In this document: in pieces, positions 1-8,333 of the stretch
How positions within the stretch are numbered: position 1 is the stretch's first letter
Layout: every line of letters starts with the position of its first letter
Source of the DNA: Lysobacter defluvii IMMIB APB-9 = DSM 18482
Lineage (GTDB): Bacteria; Pseudomonadota; Gammaproteobacteria; Xanthomonadales; Xanthomonadaceae
Assembly: GCF_000423325.1 (NCBI RefSeq)
Contig: NZ_AUHT01000004.1
Coordinates: 124,001-188,000 of the forward strand
Direction: 5' to 3'
Length of the DNA stretch: 64,000 nucleotides
Position numbers and translations under genes: made by a program
Notes under the pieces: generated by a model
Database searches by the model: none
The model's input: the letters and a program-made list of their open reading frames with translations, nothing else
Told to the model about the DNA's origin: nothing

Positions 1-1059
1 AACTACTCGATCCGCCGGCCGCTGGGCGTGGTCGGGGTCATCGCGCCGTGGAACCTGCCCCTGCTGCTGCTGACCTGGAAGCTGGCGCCGGCGCTGGCCT
101 GCGGAAACGCCGTGGTGGCCAAGCCGTCGGAGGAGACCCCGGCCACTGCGACGCTGCTGGCCGAGGTGATGGACGAGGCGGGCGTGCCGGCGGGGGTCTT
201 CAACCTGGTCCACGGCTTCGGGCCGGGATCCGCGGGCGAGGCGATCGTCACCCATCCGGACATCAATGGCATCACCTTCACCGGCGAGTCGCGCACCGGG
301 GCCACGATCATGCGCCAGGCCGCCGAGGGCGTGCGCCCGGTGTCCTTCGAGCTGGGCGGCAAGAACGCCGCGCTGGTGTTCGACGACTGCGACTTCGACA
401 AGGCCGTCGACGGGATCGCCCGGGCCAGCTTCATGAACACGGGGCAGGTGTGCCTGTGCACCGAGCGTGTCTACGTGCAGCGAGGCATCTTCGACCGCTT
501 CGTCGAGGCGCTGGCGGGGAAGGCGCGCGCACTGCGGCCGGGCGACCCCCACGATGCGCAGACCACGCTGGGCCCGCTGATCTCGGCCGTGCACCGGCGC
601 AAGGTGCTGTCGTACTTCGACCTGGCGCGGGAGGAGGGTGCGCAGGTCGTGACCGGCGGCGGGGTGCCGGAACTGGAGGGCGCCGCCGCGGGCGGCTTCT
701 TCGTCGAGCCCACCATCTGGACCGGCCTGCCGCAGTCCGCGCGCTGCCTGCACGAGGAGGTGTTCGGACCGATCTGCCACGTCATGCCTTTCGACACCGA
801 GGACGAGGCGGTCGCGCTCGCCAACGACAGCGCCTACGGACTCGCCGCCTCGGTCTGGACCGGCAGCCTGGAGCGCGCACACCGGGTAGCGGGCCGCGTC
901 GACGTGGGGCTGCTGTGGATCAACACCTGGTACCTGCGCGACCTGCGCACCCCCTTCGGCGGCACCCGCCTGTCCGGCATCGGCCGCGAGGGTGGCCGGC
1001 ACTCGCTCGACTTCTATTCCCAGACCCGCAACGTCTGCATCAAGCTCGGCGATGGCTGA
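1..1059 (+). CDS. Aldehyde dehydrogenase, aminomuconate/hydroxymuconate semialdehyde type (5' end missing)
   Basis: The reading frame is open from base 1, so the N-terminal part lies outside the window. The visible 352 codons are the catalytic and C-terminal part of an NAD-dependent aldehyde dehydrogenase. They include the [11 protein letters not shown] segment and the nucleophile region [12 protein letters not shown], with the catalytic Cys encoded at 451-453. The double-Cys VCLC context and the C-terminal NVCIKL are typical of 2-hydroxymuconic or 2-aminomuconic 6-semialdehyde dehydrogenases. The next gene looks like 2-aminomuconate deaminase, so I infer a role in the 3-hydroxyanthranilate branch of tryptophan (kynurenine) breakdown. 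Family certain, exact substrate inferred. Confidence 0.85.
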   Translation, partial: NYSIRRPLGVVGVIAPWNLPLLLLTWKLAPALACGNAVVAKPSEETPATATLLAEVMDEAGVPAGVFNLVHGFGPGSAGEAIVTHPDINGITFTGESRTGATIMRQAAEGVRPVSFELGGKNAALVFDDCDFDKAVDGIARASFMNTGQVCLCTERVYVQRGIFDRFVEALAGKARALRPGDPHDAQTTLGPLISAVHRRKVLSYFDLAREEGAQVVTGGGVPELEGAAAGGFFVEPTIWTGLPQSARCLHEEVFGPICHVMPFDTEDEAVALANDSAYGLAASVWTGSLERAHRVAGRVDVGLLWINTWYLRDLRTPFGGTRLSGIGREGGRHSLDFYSQTRNVCIKLGDG

Positions 1060-1081
1060 GCAACAGGAGCACCCAGGACCG

Positions 1082-1501
1082 ATGGACACGCAAGCCCAGG
1101 TAGTGGCGGGCAAGGCCCGCCCGCGCGGCCGCTTCCCCCACGTCAAGCGCGCCGGCGACTTCCTCTACGTCTCCGGCACCAGCTCGCGCCGCCCCGACAA
1201 CAGCTTCGCCGGCGCCGAGGTCGACGAAATGGGCGTCACCCGCCTGGACATCCGCGAACAGACCCGCGCCGTGATCGAGAACCTGCGCGACCTGCTGGCC
1301 AGCAGCGGGGCAGGGCTGGAGGACCTGGTCGAGGTCGGCTGCTTCCTGGTGAACATGAACGACTTCGGCGGCTTCAACGAGGTCTGGGGGGAGTACTTCG
1401 ACGAGAGCGGGCCGACGCGGACGACCGTCGCGGTGCACCAGCTGCCGCATCCGTTGCTGCTCGTGGAGATGAAGGCGGTGGCGTACGTGCCGCGTAGATA
1501 G
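1082..1501 (+). CDS. RidA-family protein, probable 2-aminomuconate deaminase
   Basis: This is a 139-residue RidA/YjgF-type protein. The N-terminal [20 protein letters not shown] and the [12 protein letters not shown] segment match the 2-aminomuconate deaminase subgroup (NbaF/AmnD-like), which releases ammonia from 2-aminomuconate. It follows the semialdehyde dehydrogenase directly, as expected for consecutive pathway steps. An ATG at 1052 overlaps the dehydrogenase stop codon but has no ribosome-binding site. I chose the ATG at 1082, which has AGGAG/AGGA upstream (1065-1078) and fits the usual N-terminus of the family. Subfamily assignment comes from motif recall and context. Confidence 0.8.
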   Translation: MDTQAQVVAGKARPRGRFPHVKRAGDFLYVSGTSSRRPDNSFAGAEVDEMGVTRLDIREQTRAVIENLRDLLASSGAGLEDLVEVGCFLVNMNDFGGFNEVWGEYFDESGPTRTTVAVHQLPHPLLLVEMKAVAYVPRR

Positions 1502-1521
1502 CCGCCTCCGCGCACCAGACC

Positions 1522-1645
1522 CCCTCTCCCGCTTGCGGGAGAGGGTTGGGGTGAGGGGCTTCTGATTTTGCTGTTGATCTGGGACTCAAGAGCAAAAGCC
1601 CCTCATCCGCCCTTCGGGCACCTTCTCCCGCAAGCGGGAGAAGGG
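1522..1645. repeat. Pair of REP-like inverted repeats, head to head
   Basis: Two near-identical palindromes lie in the 257-base gap before the peptidase gene. The first (1522-1545) has arms CCCTCTCCCGC and GCGGGAGAGGG around TT. The second (1621-1644) has arms CCTTCTCCCGC and GCGGGAGAAGG around AA. The flanks are also complementary: TGAGGGGCT at 1552-1560 pairs with AGCCCCTCA at about 1597-1605, so the unit is present twice in opposite orientation. Such elements are frequent between proteobacterial genes. No transposase is nearby. Confidence 0.75.
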
Positions 1646-1758
1646 AGGGGACGCGGGAGAAGGGACTTCGCCCGACCCAACCCTTGGCACTCCCCCCGCC
1701 CGGGCCCATGGGGTAGAAGGGACGGATCAGTCCCACCCCGATCTCCGAGAGACCCACC

Positions 1759-3882
1759 TTGAAGAAGACCCTGCTTTCCGCCGCGACCGCCGTCGCGCTC
1801 AGCCTTGTCGCCGCGCCCGCGGCATTCGCCCACGATGCCTGCCTCGACGAGGCCTGCCACACCCTGTCGCTGATCGACGCCGGTGACCACGCGGCGGGTG
1901 GCGCGTCCGCGCCGATCGAGGCGCAGCGTTTTGGTGAATGGGGCATCGACACCGCCGGCATGGACCCCAGCGTGCGCCCGGGCGAGGACTTCTTCGCCTA
2001 CGTCAGCGGCACCTGGGCAGAGAACACCGAGATCCCGTCGGACAAGTCGATGTACGGCTCGTTCCTGGTGCTGCGCGACCTGTCCGAGGCCCGCGTGCGC
2101 CAGCTGCTGGAGGGCTACCAGCTGGGCGATCCGGCCGGCACGGACAACGCCGCCAAGCTTGCGGCCCTGTACCAGGGCTTCATGGACGAGCAGGCGGTCG
2201 AGGCGCTGGGCGCCCAGCCGCTGCAGCCGCACCTGGAGGCCATCCGCGCCGTCGCCAGCAAGGACGACATGGCCCGCCTGATGGGCCAGCGCAACGCCAG
2301 CTTCGGCAGCAGCTTCTTCGGCCACTACGTGGGCGACGACCAGCGCAACCCGGACGTCTACACCCTGTACCTGAGCCAGTCCGGCCTGGGCCTGGGCGAC
2401 CGCCAGATGTACCTGGACGAGAAGTTCGCCCCGCAGCGCGAGCGCTACGTCGAGTACATCGCGCAGATGCTCGAACTGGCGGGCTGGGACGATCCGCAGG
2501 GCAACGCGCAGAAGATCATGGCGATGGAGACGGAGATCGCCGAAGCCCACTGGACCCGCGCCGAGAGCCGCGACCGCGACAAGACCTACAACCCGGTGAA
2601 GTTCGCCCAGCTCGACACCGTCGCGCCGGGCTTCCCGTGGCAGACCTACCTGGCCGCGGCGGGCGTGGATTACGCCGACGCCGGCGTGATCCGCCAGGAC
2701 ACCGCGCTGCCGAAGATCGCAAAGATCTTCGCCAACGCCGACCTGGACACCCTGAAGGCCTGGCAAGCCTTCCACACCACCGACAACGCCGCGCCGCTGC
2801 TGTCGAGTGACTTCGTCAACGCCGAGTTCGAGTTCCGCAGCAAGTTCCTGTCGGGGCAGCCGGAGCAGCGCGAGCGCTGGAAGCGCGCCGTTGCCTACGC
2901 CTCCTCGGCCATGGGCGAGGCAATCGGCGAGGACTACGTCGAGCTGTACTTCCCGGCCGACGCCAAGGCCAAGATGGACGACCTGGTCGCCAACGTGAAG
3001 GCGGCCATGGGCGCGCGCCTGGACACCCTGGAGTGGATGAGCCCGGCGACCAAGGCCGAGGCCCACGCCAAGCTCAAGGGCTTCGGCCTGAAGATCGGCC
3101 ACCCGGACGAGTGGCGCGACTACAGTGCCCTGAAGCTGGCCAACGGCGACGTGTTCGGCAACGCCGAGCGTGCGATGGCGTTCGAGTGGGACTACCGCAA
3201 GGGCCGCATCGGCCAGCCGGTGGACAAGGGCGAGTGGGGCATGACCCCGCAGACCGTCAACGCCTACTACAACTCGGTCAAGAATGAGATCGTGTTCCCG
3301 GCCGCCATCCTGCAGCCGCCGTTCTTCGATCCGGATGCCGACCCGGCGGTCAACTACGGCGCCATCGGCGGCGTGATCGGCCACGAGATCATCCATGGCT
3401 TCGACGACCAGGGTCGCAAGTCCGACGGTGCCGGGCTGCTGCGTGACTGGTGGACCGCCGAGGACGCGGCCAAGTTCGAGGAGCAGGCGGCCAAGCTCGG
3501 TGCCCAGTACGAGGCCTACGAGTTCCCGCAGCTGCCGGGCATGCACATCAACGGCCGCGTCGCGATGGGCGAGAACATCGGCGACCTGGGTGGCCTGACC
3601 ATCGCGCTGGAAGCCTACCGCCGCTCGCTGGACGGCCGGGAAGCCCCGGTGATCGACGGCTTCAGCGGCGAGCAGCGCCTGTTCATGGGCTGGGCGCAGG
3701 TCTGGCGCACCCTGTGGCGCGACGACGCCCTGCGCCAGCAGCTGGTCAACGGCACCCACTCGCCCGGCCACATCCGCGCCTTCGCGCCGCTGCGCAACAT
3801 GGATGCGTGGTACGAGGCGTTCAACGTGACCGAGGCCGACCCGCTGTACATCACGCCGGAGGATCGCGTCCGGATCTGGTAA
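1759..3882 (+). CDS. M13-family (neprilysin/PepO-like) zinc metallopeptidase, secreted
   Basis: The 707-residue product starts with a signal peptide (MKKTLLSAATAVALSLVAAPAAFA) and is expected in the periplasm or outside the cell. The zinc site is complete: HEIIH at residues 542-546 with H542 and H546, and ENIGD at 605-609 with the third ligand E605 and D609. The substrate-binding NAYY motif lies upstream. Full length for M13 endopeptidases, which cut short peptides. Translation starts at a TTG with a GAGAG site at 1746-1750. The gene stands alone and is followed by a hairpin terminator. The last residues are VRIW, where many family members end in CxVW. Confidence 0.93.
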   Translation: MKKTLLSAATAVALSLVAAPAAFAHDACLDEACHTLSLIDAGDHAAGGASAPIEAQRFGEWGIDTAGMDPSVRPGEDFFAYVSGTWAENTEIPSDKSMYGSFLVLRDLSEARVRQLLEGYQLGDPAGTDNAAKLAALYQGFMDEQAVEALGAQPLQPHLEAIRAVASKDDMARLMGQRNASFGSSFFGHYVGDDQRNPDVYTLYLSQSGLGLGDRQMYLDEKFAPQRERYVEYIAQMLELAGWDDPQGNAQKIMAMETEIAEAHWTRAESRDRDKTYNPVKFAQLDTVAPGFPWQTYLAAAGVDYADAGVIRQDTALPKIAKIFANADLDTLKAWQAFHTTDNAAPLLSSDFVNAEFEFRSKFLSGQPEQRERWKRAVAYASSAMGEAIGEDYVELYFPADAKAKMDDLVANVKAAMGARLDTLEWMSPATKAEAHAKLKGFGLKIGHPDEWRDYSALKLANGDVFGNAERAMAFEWDYRKGRIGQPVDKGEWGMTPQTVNAYYNSVKNEIVFPAAILQPPFFDPDADPAVNYGAIGGVIGHEIIHGFDDQGRKSDGAGLLRDWWTAEDAAKFEEQAAKLGAQYEAYEFPQLPGMHINGRVAMGENIGDLGGLTIALEAYRRSLDGREAPVIDGFSGEQRLFMGWAQVWRTLWRDDALRQQLVNGTHSPGHIRAFAPLRNMDAWYEAFNVTEADPLYITPEDRVRIW

Positions 3883-3901
3883 GGCGCGGAGTCCGCCGGT
3901 A

Positions 3902-3943
3902 AGAAGCGCCGCACCGCCGGTTGGGGGTGCGGCGCTTCTGTTT
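3902..3943 (+). terminator. Intrinsic terminator after the M13 peptidase
   Basis: A 14-base perfect inverted repeat, AGAAGCGCCGCACC at 3902-3915 and GGTGCGGCGCTTCT at 3926-3939, is followed by GTTT. The T run is short, but the stem is strong and sits 19 bases after the stop codon. It may also serve the converging gene at 3985. Confidence 0.75.
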
Positions 3944-3950
3944 GGGAAGA

Positions 3951-3983
3951 GCGGGAAACGGGAACGGGGAACCGGGAACCGGG
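3951..3983 (-). repeat. GGTTCCC-type short tandem repeat, copy 1
   Basis: The stretch consists of GGGAAC/GGGAACC units. Read on the minus strand it carries the core CCGGTTCCCGGTTCCCC, which reappears on the plus strand at about 6672. It lies between the terminator and the stop codon of the next gene. No coding or regulatory role is evident. Confidence 0.6.
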
Positions 3984-3984
3984 G

Positions 3985-4470
3985 TCAGTCCAGGTCGACG
4001 GTGTCGCGGTCCTGCCCGTCCTGGTCGGTGGGCTTGATGCCCAGCATCAGCTTCACGCCCGCCAGCAGCTGGCCTTCGTTCAACCACACCTGCGCCTCGG
4101 ATACGTCCAGGCGCAGCAGGGTGATCCGGGGGTCGTTTCGGCCCTCGAACCAGGCCTCGACCATCGGGCTCCACAGCCGGTCCATGACCGCCTGGTCGTT
4201 GTCGACCACCAGGGTGCCGCGCATCGACGCGAACAGGTCCAGGCCCTTCTTGGTGAAGGTGGCGATGGCGCGCTGCTCCGTGGACACGGCCCGCGCCAGG
4301 TCCGTCTCGCTGGAAGTGAAGAACCAGAACGGCGAGTGGTTGCCGTCCATCAGCAGGGTCATCGGCTGCGGCTGGACGGCGGCGTCGGCGCCGTCGAGGC
4401 CGAGCATCACGAAGCGGTCCTGCTGCAGCGCGTCCCAGAGCTTTCCGGCGATTTCCTGTTGGGTGGCCAT
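3985..4470 (-). CDS. Pyridoxamine 5'-phosphate oxidase-like general stress protein
   Basis: The 161-residue product has the split-barrel pattern of general stress protein 26 / PNPOx-like proteins ([12 protein letters not shown]..., [17 protein letters not shown], the strand [21 protein letters not shown], then [24 protein letters not shown]). Such proteins bind flavin or similar cofactors; the substrate is unknown. The ATG at 4470 was chosen over an upstream in-frame ATG at 4554 because AGGA precedes it at normal distance and the extra residues look like leader sequence. It is divergent from the SDR gene at 4566. Confidence 0.8.
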   Translation of the reverse strand: MATQQEIAGKLWDALQQDRFVMLGLDGADAAVQPQPMTLLMDGNHSPFWFFTSSETDLARAVSTEQRAIATFTKKGLDLFASMRGTLVVDNDQAVMDRLWSPMVEAWFEGRNDPRITLLRLDVSEAQVWLNEGQLLAGVKLMLGIKPTDQDGQDRDTVDLD

Positions 4471-4565
4471 GGAGGGTCCTCGTTTGGGGGAGGCCTCCGG
4501 TTCTAGTGGGGCAGGCGTTAGGATCGCGTCTGGTTGCCGGGCACGAAAGCCCAACGGAGACCCTC

Positions 4566-5363
4566 ATGCGCCTCAAGGACAAGGTCACACTGGTGACGGG
4601 CGCGGCCCGCGGAATCGGCGAGGCGATCGCCCGGGCCTTCGCGGCGGAGGGCGCGTGGGTCTGCGTCACCGACATCGACGTGGAGGGTGGCGAGCGGGTG
4701 GCGGCGTCCCTCGGGTCGTCCGGTGCCTTCCTCCGCTTGGACGTGCGCGACGAAGCCGGATGGCATGACACCACCGGCGCGCTCCTGCGGCAGCACGGGC
4801 GGCTGGACGTGGTCGTGAACAACGCCGGCATTACCGGCTTCGAGGGCGATCCGGTCCCGCACGACCCCGAGAACGCCACGCTGGAGGCCTGGCGTGCGGT
4901 CCACGAGACCAACCTCGACGGCGTGTTCCTGGGGTGCAAGTACGCCATCCGGGCGATGCGCGCGACCGGCACCGGTTCGATCATCAACCTGTCCTCGCGC
5001 TCGGGGCTGGTGGGCATCCCGGCCGCCGCGGCGTATGCGTCGAGCAAGGCCGCGGTGCGCAACCACACCAAGAGCGTGGCGCTGTACTGCGCGCAGCAGG
5101 GCATGAAGGTGCGATGCAACTCGATCCACCCGGCCGCGATCCTCACGCCGATGTGGGAGCCCATGCTCGGCACCGGTGAGGAGCGGGAGGCGAACATGAA
5201 GATGTTCGTGGCCGACACGCCGCTGGCGCGGTTCGGCACGCCAGGGGAGGTGGCGGCCGTCGCGGTCCTGCTGGCGTCGGACGAGTCGGGCTACATCACC
5301 GGGGCGGAGTTCAACATCGATGGTGGGATCCTGGCGGGGGCGGCGGGGGCGCCGGCGAGGTAG
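4566..5363 (+). CDS. SDR-family NAD(P)-dependent oxidoreductase
   Basis: This is a classical short-chain dehydrogenase of 265 residues. It has the cofactor-binding TGAARGIG near residues 11-18, the NNAG structural motif, a Ser-Tyr-Lys active site (INLSSRSG then YASSK), and a C-terminal GAEFNIDGG typical of classical SDRs. The acidic residue after the second strand (TDID) suggests NAD rather than NADP. The ATG at 4566 has GGAGA at 4556-4560. The substrate cannot be told from sequence; alcohol or 3-ketoacyl substrates are possible. Neighbours do not help. Confidence 0.88.
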   Translation: MRLKDKVTLVTGAARGIGEAIARAFAAEGAWVCVTDIDVEGGERVAASLGSSGAFLRLDVRDEAGWHDTTGALLRQHGRLDVVVNNAGITGFEGDPVPHDPENATLEAWRAVHETNLDGVFLGCKYAIRAMRATGTGSIINLSSRSGLVGIPAAAAYASSKAAVRNHTKSVALYCAQQGMKVRCNSIHPAAILTPMWEPMLGTGEEREANMKMFVADTPLARFGTPGEVAAVAVLLASDESGYITGAEFNIDGGILAGAAGAPAR

Positions 5364-5471
5364 CGGCGTCACCCGGATCTTCAGCGGGCGATCGTCCCTG
5401 CGTCCGGCAAGTGGCGGGCTGGTCGCGTATAACCACGTCGACCTCGCGGTGCGGTCGATAGTCTCGGGCGG

Positions 5472-6569
5472 ATGAACAAGTCGCCGCTTTTGGTCCTGCT
5501 CCTCGCGCTTACGGTCCCACCCGCTTGCAGCCAACCGCAGCCGCCCGCCCCGACCGCCGTCGATCCGCCGGCCGCCGCCGAGGCCGGGCCGGCCGCGCCA
5601 CCGGCCGACGCGCGTCCGGATCCAGGACCGGCGGTCCGGCAGCTGCTGGAGGAAGCCGGCGCGATCGAGCCGCTCAAGGCCGTGGTGGTCGCCCACGAAG
5701 GCGAGGTCATCGCTGCCCGCGGCTACCGGGGCGCGACGCCGGACTCCCCGGCCAACATCAAGTCGGCGTCCAAGACCGTGATGTCCGCGCTGGTCGGCAT
5801 CGCCATCGACAAGGGGGTGCTGGAAGGCGCGGACCAGCCAATCGCGCCGCTGTTGCGCGACCGGCTGCCCGAAGATCCGGATCCGCGGCTGCAGCGGATC
5901 ACCATCGGCCACCTGCTCAGCATGCAGGCCGGGCTGGAGCGAACCTCGGGGCGCAACTACGGCGCCTGGGTGGCCAGCCGGGACTGGGTGCGCGACGCGC
6001 TCCGCCGTCCGTTCGTCGACGAGCCGGGCGGGGCGATGCTGTACTCCACCGGGTCAACCCACCTGCTGTCGGCGATCCTGACCCGGGAATCGGGGCGCTC
6101 CACCCTCGAACTGGCCCGCGAGTGGCTGGGCCCACTGGACGGCTTCGAAATCACCGCCTGGGACCGCGACCCGCAGGGCATCCACCTGGGTGGCAACAAC
6201 ATGGCGATGAGCACGCGCTCGCTGCTGGCCTTCGGCGAGCTGTACCGCAACGGCGGGGTCACCCCGGATGGCGAGAGGCTGCTGTCGCGCGAGTGGATCG
6301 AGGCCTCATGGACGCCGCGCACCAACTCGAGATTTACCGGGGACGGCTACGGCTATGGCTGGTTCCTGCGCGACCTGGCGGGGGAGCCGGTGCGCTACGC
6401 CTGGGGCTACGGCGGGCAGATGCTGTACGTGGTGCCGTCGCTGCAGCTCACGGTGGCGATGACGTCGGACGAGACCGAGGCCTCGGCACGCACCGGGCAC
6501 CGGGATGATCTCCACCGGCTCATGGCGGAGATCATCCGGGCCGTCAGGGCGCCTGCTTCCCGATCGTGA
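5472..6569 (+). CDS. Serine hydrolase of the beta-lactamase class C / EstB family, probable lipoprotein
   Basis: The 365-residue protein carries the class C-type active site: S98-x-x-K101 within NIKSASKTVMSAL, Y191-S-T193 in LYSTGSTHLL, and a GYGGQ segment near the C-terminus in the place of the KTG/HxG triad. The N-terminus is hydrophobic and ends in PPACSQ, a weak lipobox with Cys19, then a Pro/Ala-rich linker (20-50). Many such proteins are esterases or D-amino peptidases rather than beta-lactamases. A TAGTCT element ends 7 bases before the ATG, so the mRNA might be leaderless. Confidence 0.85.
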   Translation: MNKSPLLVLLLALTVPPACSQPQPPAPTAVDPPAAAEAGPAAPPADARPDPGPAVRQLLEEAGAIEPLKAVVVAHEGEVIAARGYRGATPDSPANIKSASKTVMSALVGIAIDKGVLEGADQPIAPLLRDRLPEDPDPRLQRITIGHLLSMQAGLERTSGRNYGAWVASRDWVRDALRRPFVDEPGGAMLYSTGSTHLLSAILTRESGRSTLELAREWLGPLDGFEITAWDRDPQGIHLGGNNMAMSTRSLLAFGELYRNGGVTPDGERLLSREWIEASWTPRTNSRFTGDGYGYGWFLRDLAGEPVRYAWGYGGQMLYVVPSLQLTVAMTSDETEASARTGHRDDLHRLMAEIIRAVRAPASRS

Positions 6570-6671
6570 ACGGGTCCATGAGCGTGCGCCGACGGTGCAG
6601 GCACGGTACTCGAGGCGCCTCCGACGATGCCGGTCCCCGCGGACCGCCCCCCACATCCCGCCGCTACACTC

Positions 6672-6708
6672 CGGTTCCCGGTTCCCCATTCCCCATTCCC
6701 CTCCCTCC
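6672..6708 (+). repeat. GGTTCCC/CATTCCC short tandem repeat, copy 2, forming a pyrimidine-rich leader
   Basis: The sequence runs as two GGTTCCC units, then two CATTCCC-type units, then CCTCCCTCC directly against the ATG of the DUF502 gene. Its first part is identical to the minus-strand core of the repeat at 3951-3983. It leaves the downstream gene without a recognisable Shine-Dalgarno sequence. Confidence 0.6.
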
Positions 6709-7395
6709 ATGCGCCTCCTCCGCCCCTTCCTCGCCACCTGGCTCACCGGGCTGCTCGCCATCCTTCCCCTGCTGCTGACGATCGGACTGGTGGCATGGGT
6801 CGTGGGTCTCCTGAACCGCTTCGTGGGCCCGGAGAGCACCCTGGGGCGCTCGCTGTCCGTGCTGGGCATGCTCGCGGGCAACCCGGCCCTGGCCTGGTTG
6901 GTGGGGACCGCGCTGGTGCTGGCGGCCATCTACCTGCTGGGGCTGCTGGTCCAGTCCAGGCTCAAGGGACCGGTGATGGCGGCGATGGACGCCTCGATGC
7001 GCCGCATCCCGCTGGTCGGTCGCGTGTACGAGGTCGCGCAGCGCTTCGTGGGCGTGATCGGCGACCGCGGGAACGCGGCGGACATCGCCGCGATGAGTCC
7101 GGTGTGGTGCAGCTTCGGCGAATCGGGGGTCAAGGTCCTCGGACTGCTGCCGAACCCCGAGCCGGTGGAGATCCTGGGACGCAGGCACCTGGCGGTCCTG
7201 GTGCCCACGGCGCCCATTCCCGTCGGTGGCGGGCTGTTGTACGTGCCGGTGGAGTCGGTCGCACCGGCGGCCATCGGGGTGGACACCCTGACCAGCGTCT
7301 ACCTCTCGATGGGGATCACCGCGCCGGTGCAGGGGCCCGTCCGCGGCCGGCGGAGCGAGGCGCCGGCGGCCGAAGTGCCCGGCGCGGGTAGGTGA
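6709..7395 (+). CDS. DUF502 family inner-membrane protein
   Basis: The 228-residue product has the typical DUF502 layout: an N-terminal transmembrane helix (FLATWLTGLLAILPLLLTIGLVAWVVG), a second around residues 50-82 (NPALAWLVGTALVLAAIYLLGLLV), then a soluble part with IPLVGRVYEVAQRFVG, PNPEPVEILGRRHLAVLVPTAPIPVGGGLLYVP and a terminal STYLSMG-like segment. Function is unknown. Its stop overlaps the GTG start of the next gene by 4 bases (GTGA), so the two are probably co-translated. The region before the ATG is all pyrimidine, with no Shine-Dalgarno sequence; a TACACT element at about 6664 could be the -10. Confidence 0.85.
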   Translation: MRLLRPFLATWLTGLLAILPLLLTIGLVAWVVGLLNRFVGPESTLGRSLSVLGMLAGNPALAWLVGTALVLAAIYLLGLLVQSRLKGPVMAAMDASMRRIPLVGRVYEVAQRFVGVIGDRGNAADIAAMSPVWCSFGESGVKVLGLLPNPEPVEILGRRHLAVLVPTAPIPVGGGLLYVPVESVAPAAIGVDTLTSVYLSMGITAPVQGPVRGRRSEAPAAEVPGAGR

Positions 7396-8333
7396 TCCGC
7401 GCGGCACTGCTGCTGGTGGTGCTCGCGCTGGGTGCCTGCACCCACGAGATCGACGAGTCGATGCTGCTGTATCCGCATCGGGGCGTGGCGGTGGACGTGG
7501 GGGCGCTGGCGGGGCAGTTCCCCTCGCACGAGGTGCGCCGCGAGTGGATCACGGCACCCGACGGCACCCGCCTGCAGGCGCTGCGCTTCGAGCGTCCGGA
7601 CGCGGTGGCGGCCGTGCTGTACTTCGGCGGCAACGGGTACACGATCGGCAACTTCGCCGCCGCGACGGCGGAGGCCTACCGCGGGCTGCCGGTCGACCTG
7701 GTACTGGTCGACCACCGCGGCTACGGCGGCAGCGGGGGACGTGCCGGCGTGGAGGCGCTGCTCGACGACGCGCTGGTCGTGCACCGCCATGCCGCCGAGC
7801 GCGCGCGTGACCGCGGCCTGCCGCTCGTGGTCCATGGCCATTCGCTGGGCAGCTTCCTTGCCGGACACGTCGCGGCCGCGCACCGGCTCGATGGGCTCGT
7901 CCTGGAAAGTTCGGTTACCACCATTGAGGACTGGGGCGGGCACTTCCAGTCCATGCAGCCGTGGTGGATGCGGCTTGCGATTCGTGGCGTGGAGCCGGCG
8001 CCGGCGCTCCGCGGCCGGGGCAACGCCGGGCTGATGGACCGGCTGGACGAGCCGGTGCTGTTCCTGGTCGGCGACGAAGATGCACTGACGCCCGCGCGGT
8101 TCACCCGGGAGCTGTACGCCGGGGCACGGCTGCCGGAGCGCTGCAAGCGACTGGTGGTGGTGCCCGGTAAGGGGCACGACGGGGCGACGCAATCCCGGGA
8201 GTTCCGCGAAGGGATGGAATGGCTGCTGTCCCTGCGGCCGCCCGGGGACGCGGCCGTTACAATGCAGCCCACACGCCGCCCGACCCGCGAGAGGCCTGAT
8301 GCCGCCGCTGACCTCCCTGCACCCTGCGCTTGA
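7392..8333 (+). CDS. Alpha/beta-hydrolase lipoprotein
   Basis: The 313-residue product begins at GTG and has a good lipobox (LALGAC, Cys16), so it should be a membrane-anchored periplasmic lipoprotein. It shows an alpha/beta-hydrolase core: VDHRGYGGSGG, the nucleophile elbow GHSLG with Ser151, the acid D230 in LVGDEDALTP, and H262 in GKGHDG. This is the BEM46/YtfX-like serine hydrolase type; the substrate is unknown. Start and end both overlap neighbours: 4 bases with DUF502 and 35 bases with the glutaminase gene, so all three probably share a transcript. Confidence 0.85.
   Translation: MIRAALLLVVLALGACTHEIDESMLLYPHRGVAVDVGALAGQFPSHEVRREWITAPDGTRLQALRFERPDAVAAVLYFGGNGYTIGNFAAATAEAYRGLPVDLVLVDHRGYGGSGGRAGVEALLDDALVVHRHAAERARDRGLPLVVHGHSLGSFLAGHVAAAHRLDGLVLESSVTTIEDWGGHFQSMQPWWMRLAIRGVEPAPALRGRGNAGLMDRLDEPVLFLVGDEDALTPARFTRELYAGARLPERCKRLVVVPGKGHDGATQSREFREGMEWLLSLRPPGDAAVTMQPTRRPTRERPDAAADLPAPCA
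8258..8263 (+). promoter_or_regulatory. Possible -10 element (TACAAT) for glutaminase
   Basis: TACAAT lies inside the 3' end of the hydrolase gene, 35 bases before the glutaminase ATG. No good -35 element is visible, so this is only a candidate for an internal promoter. Confidence 0.3.

Noticed and set aside
1603-3771. A 722-codon minus-strand frame opposite the M13 peptidase.
   Set aside because: Composition is typical of an antisense shadow, while the plus strand has a clear signal peptide and zinc site.
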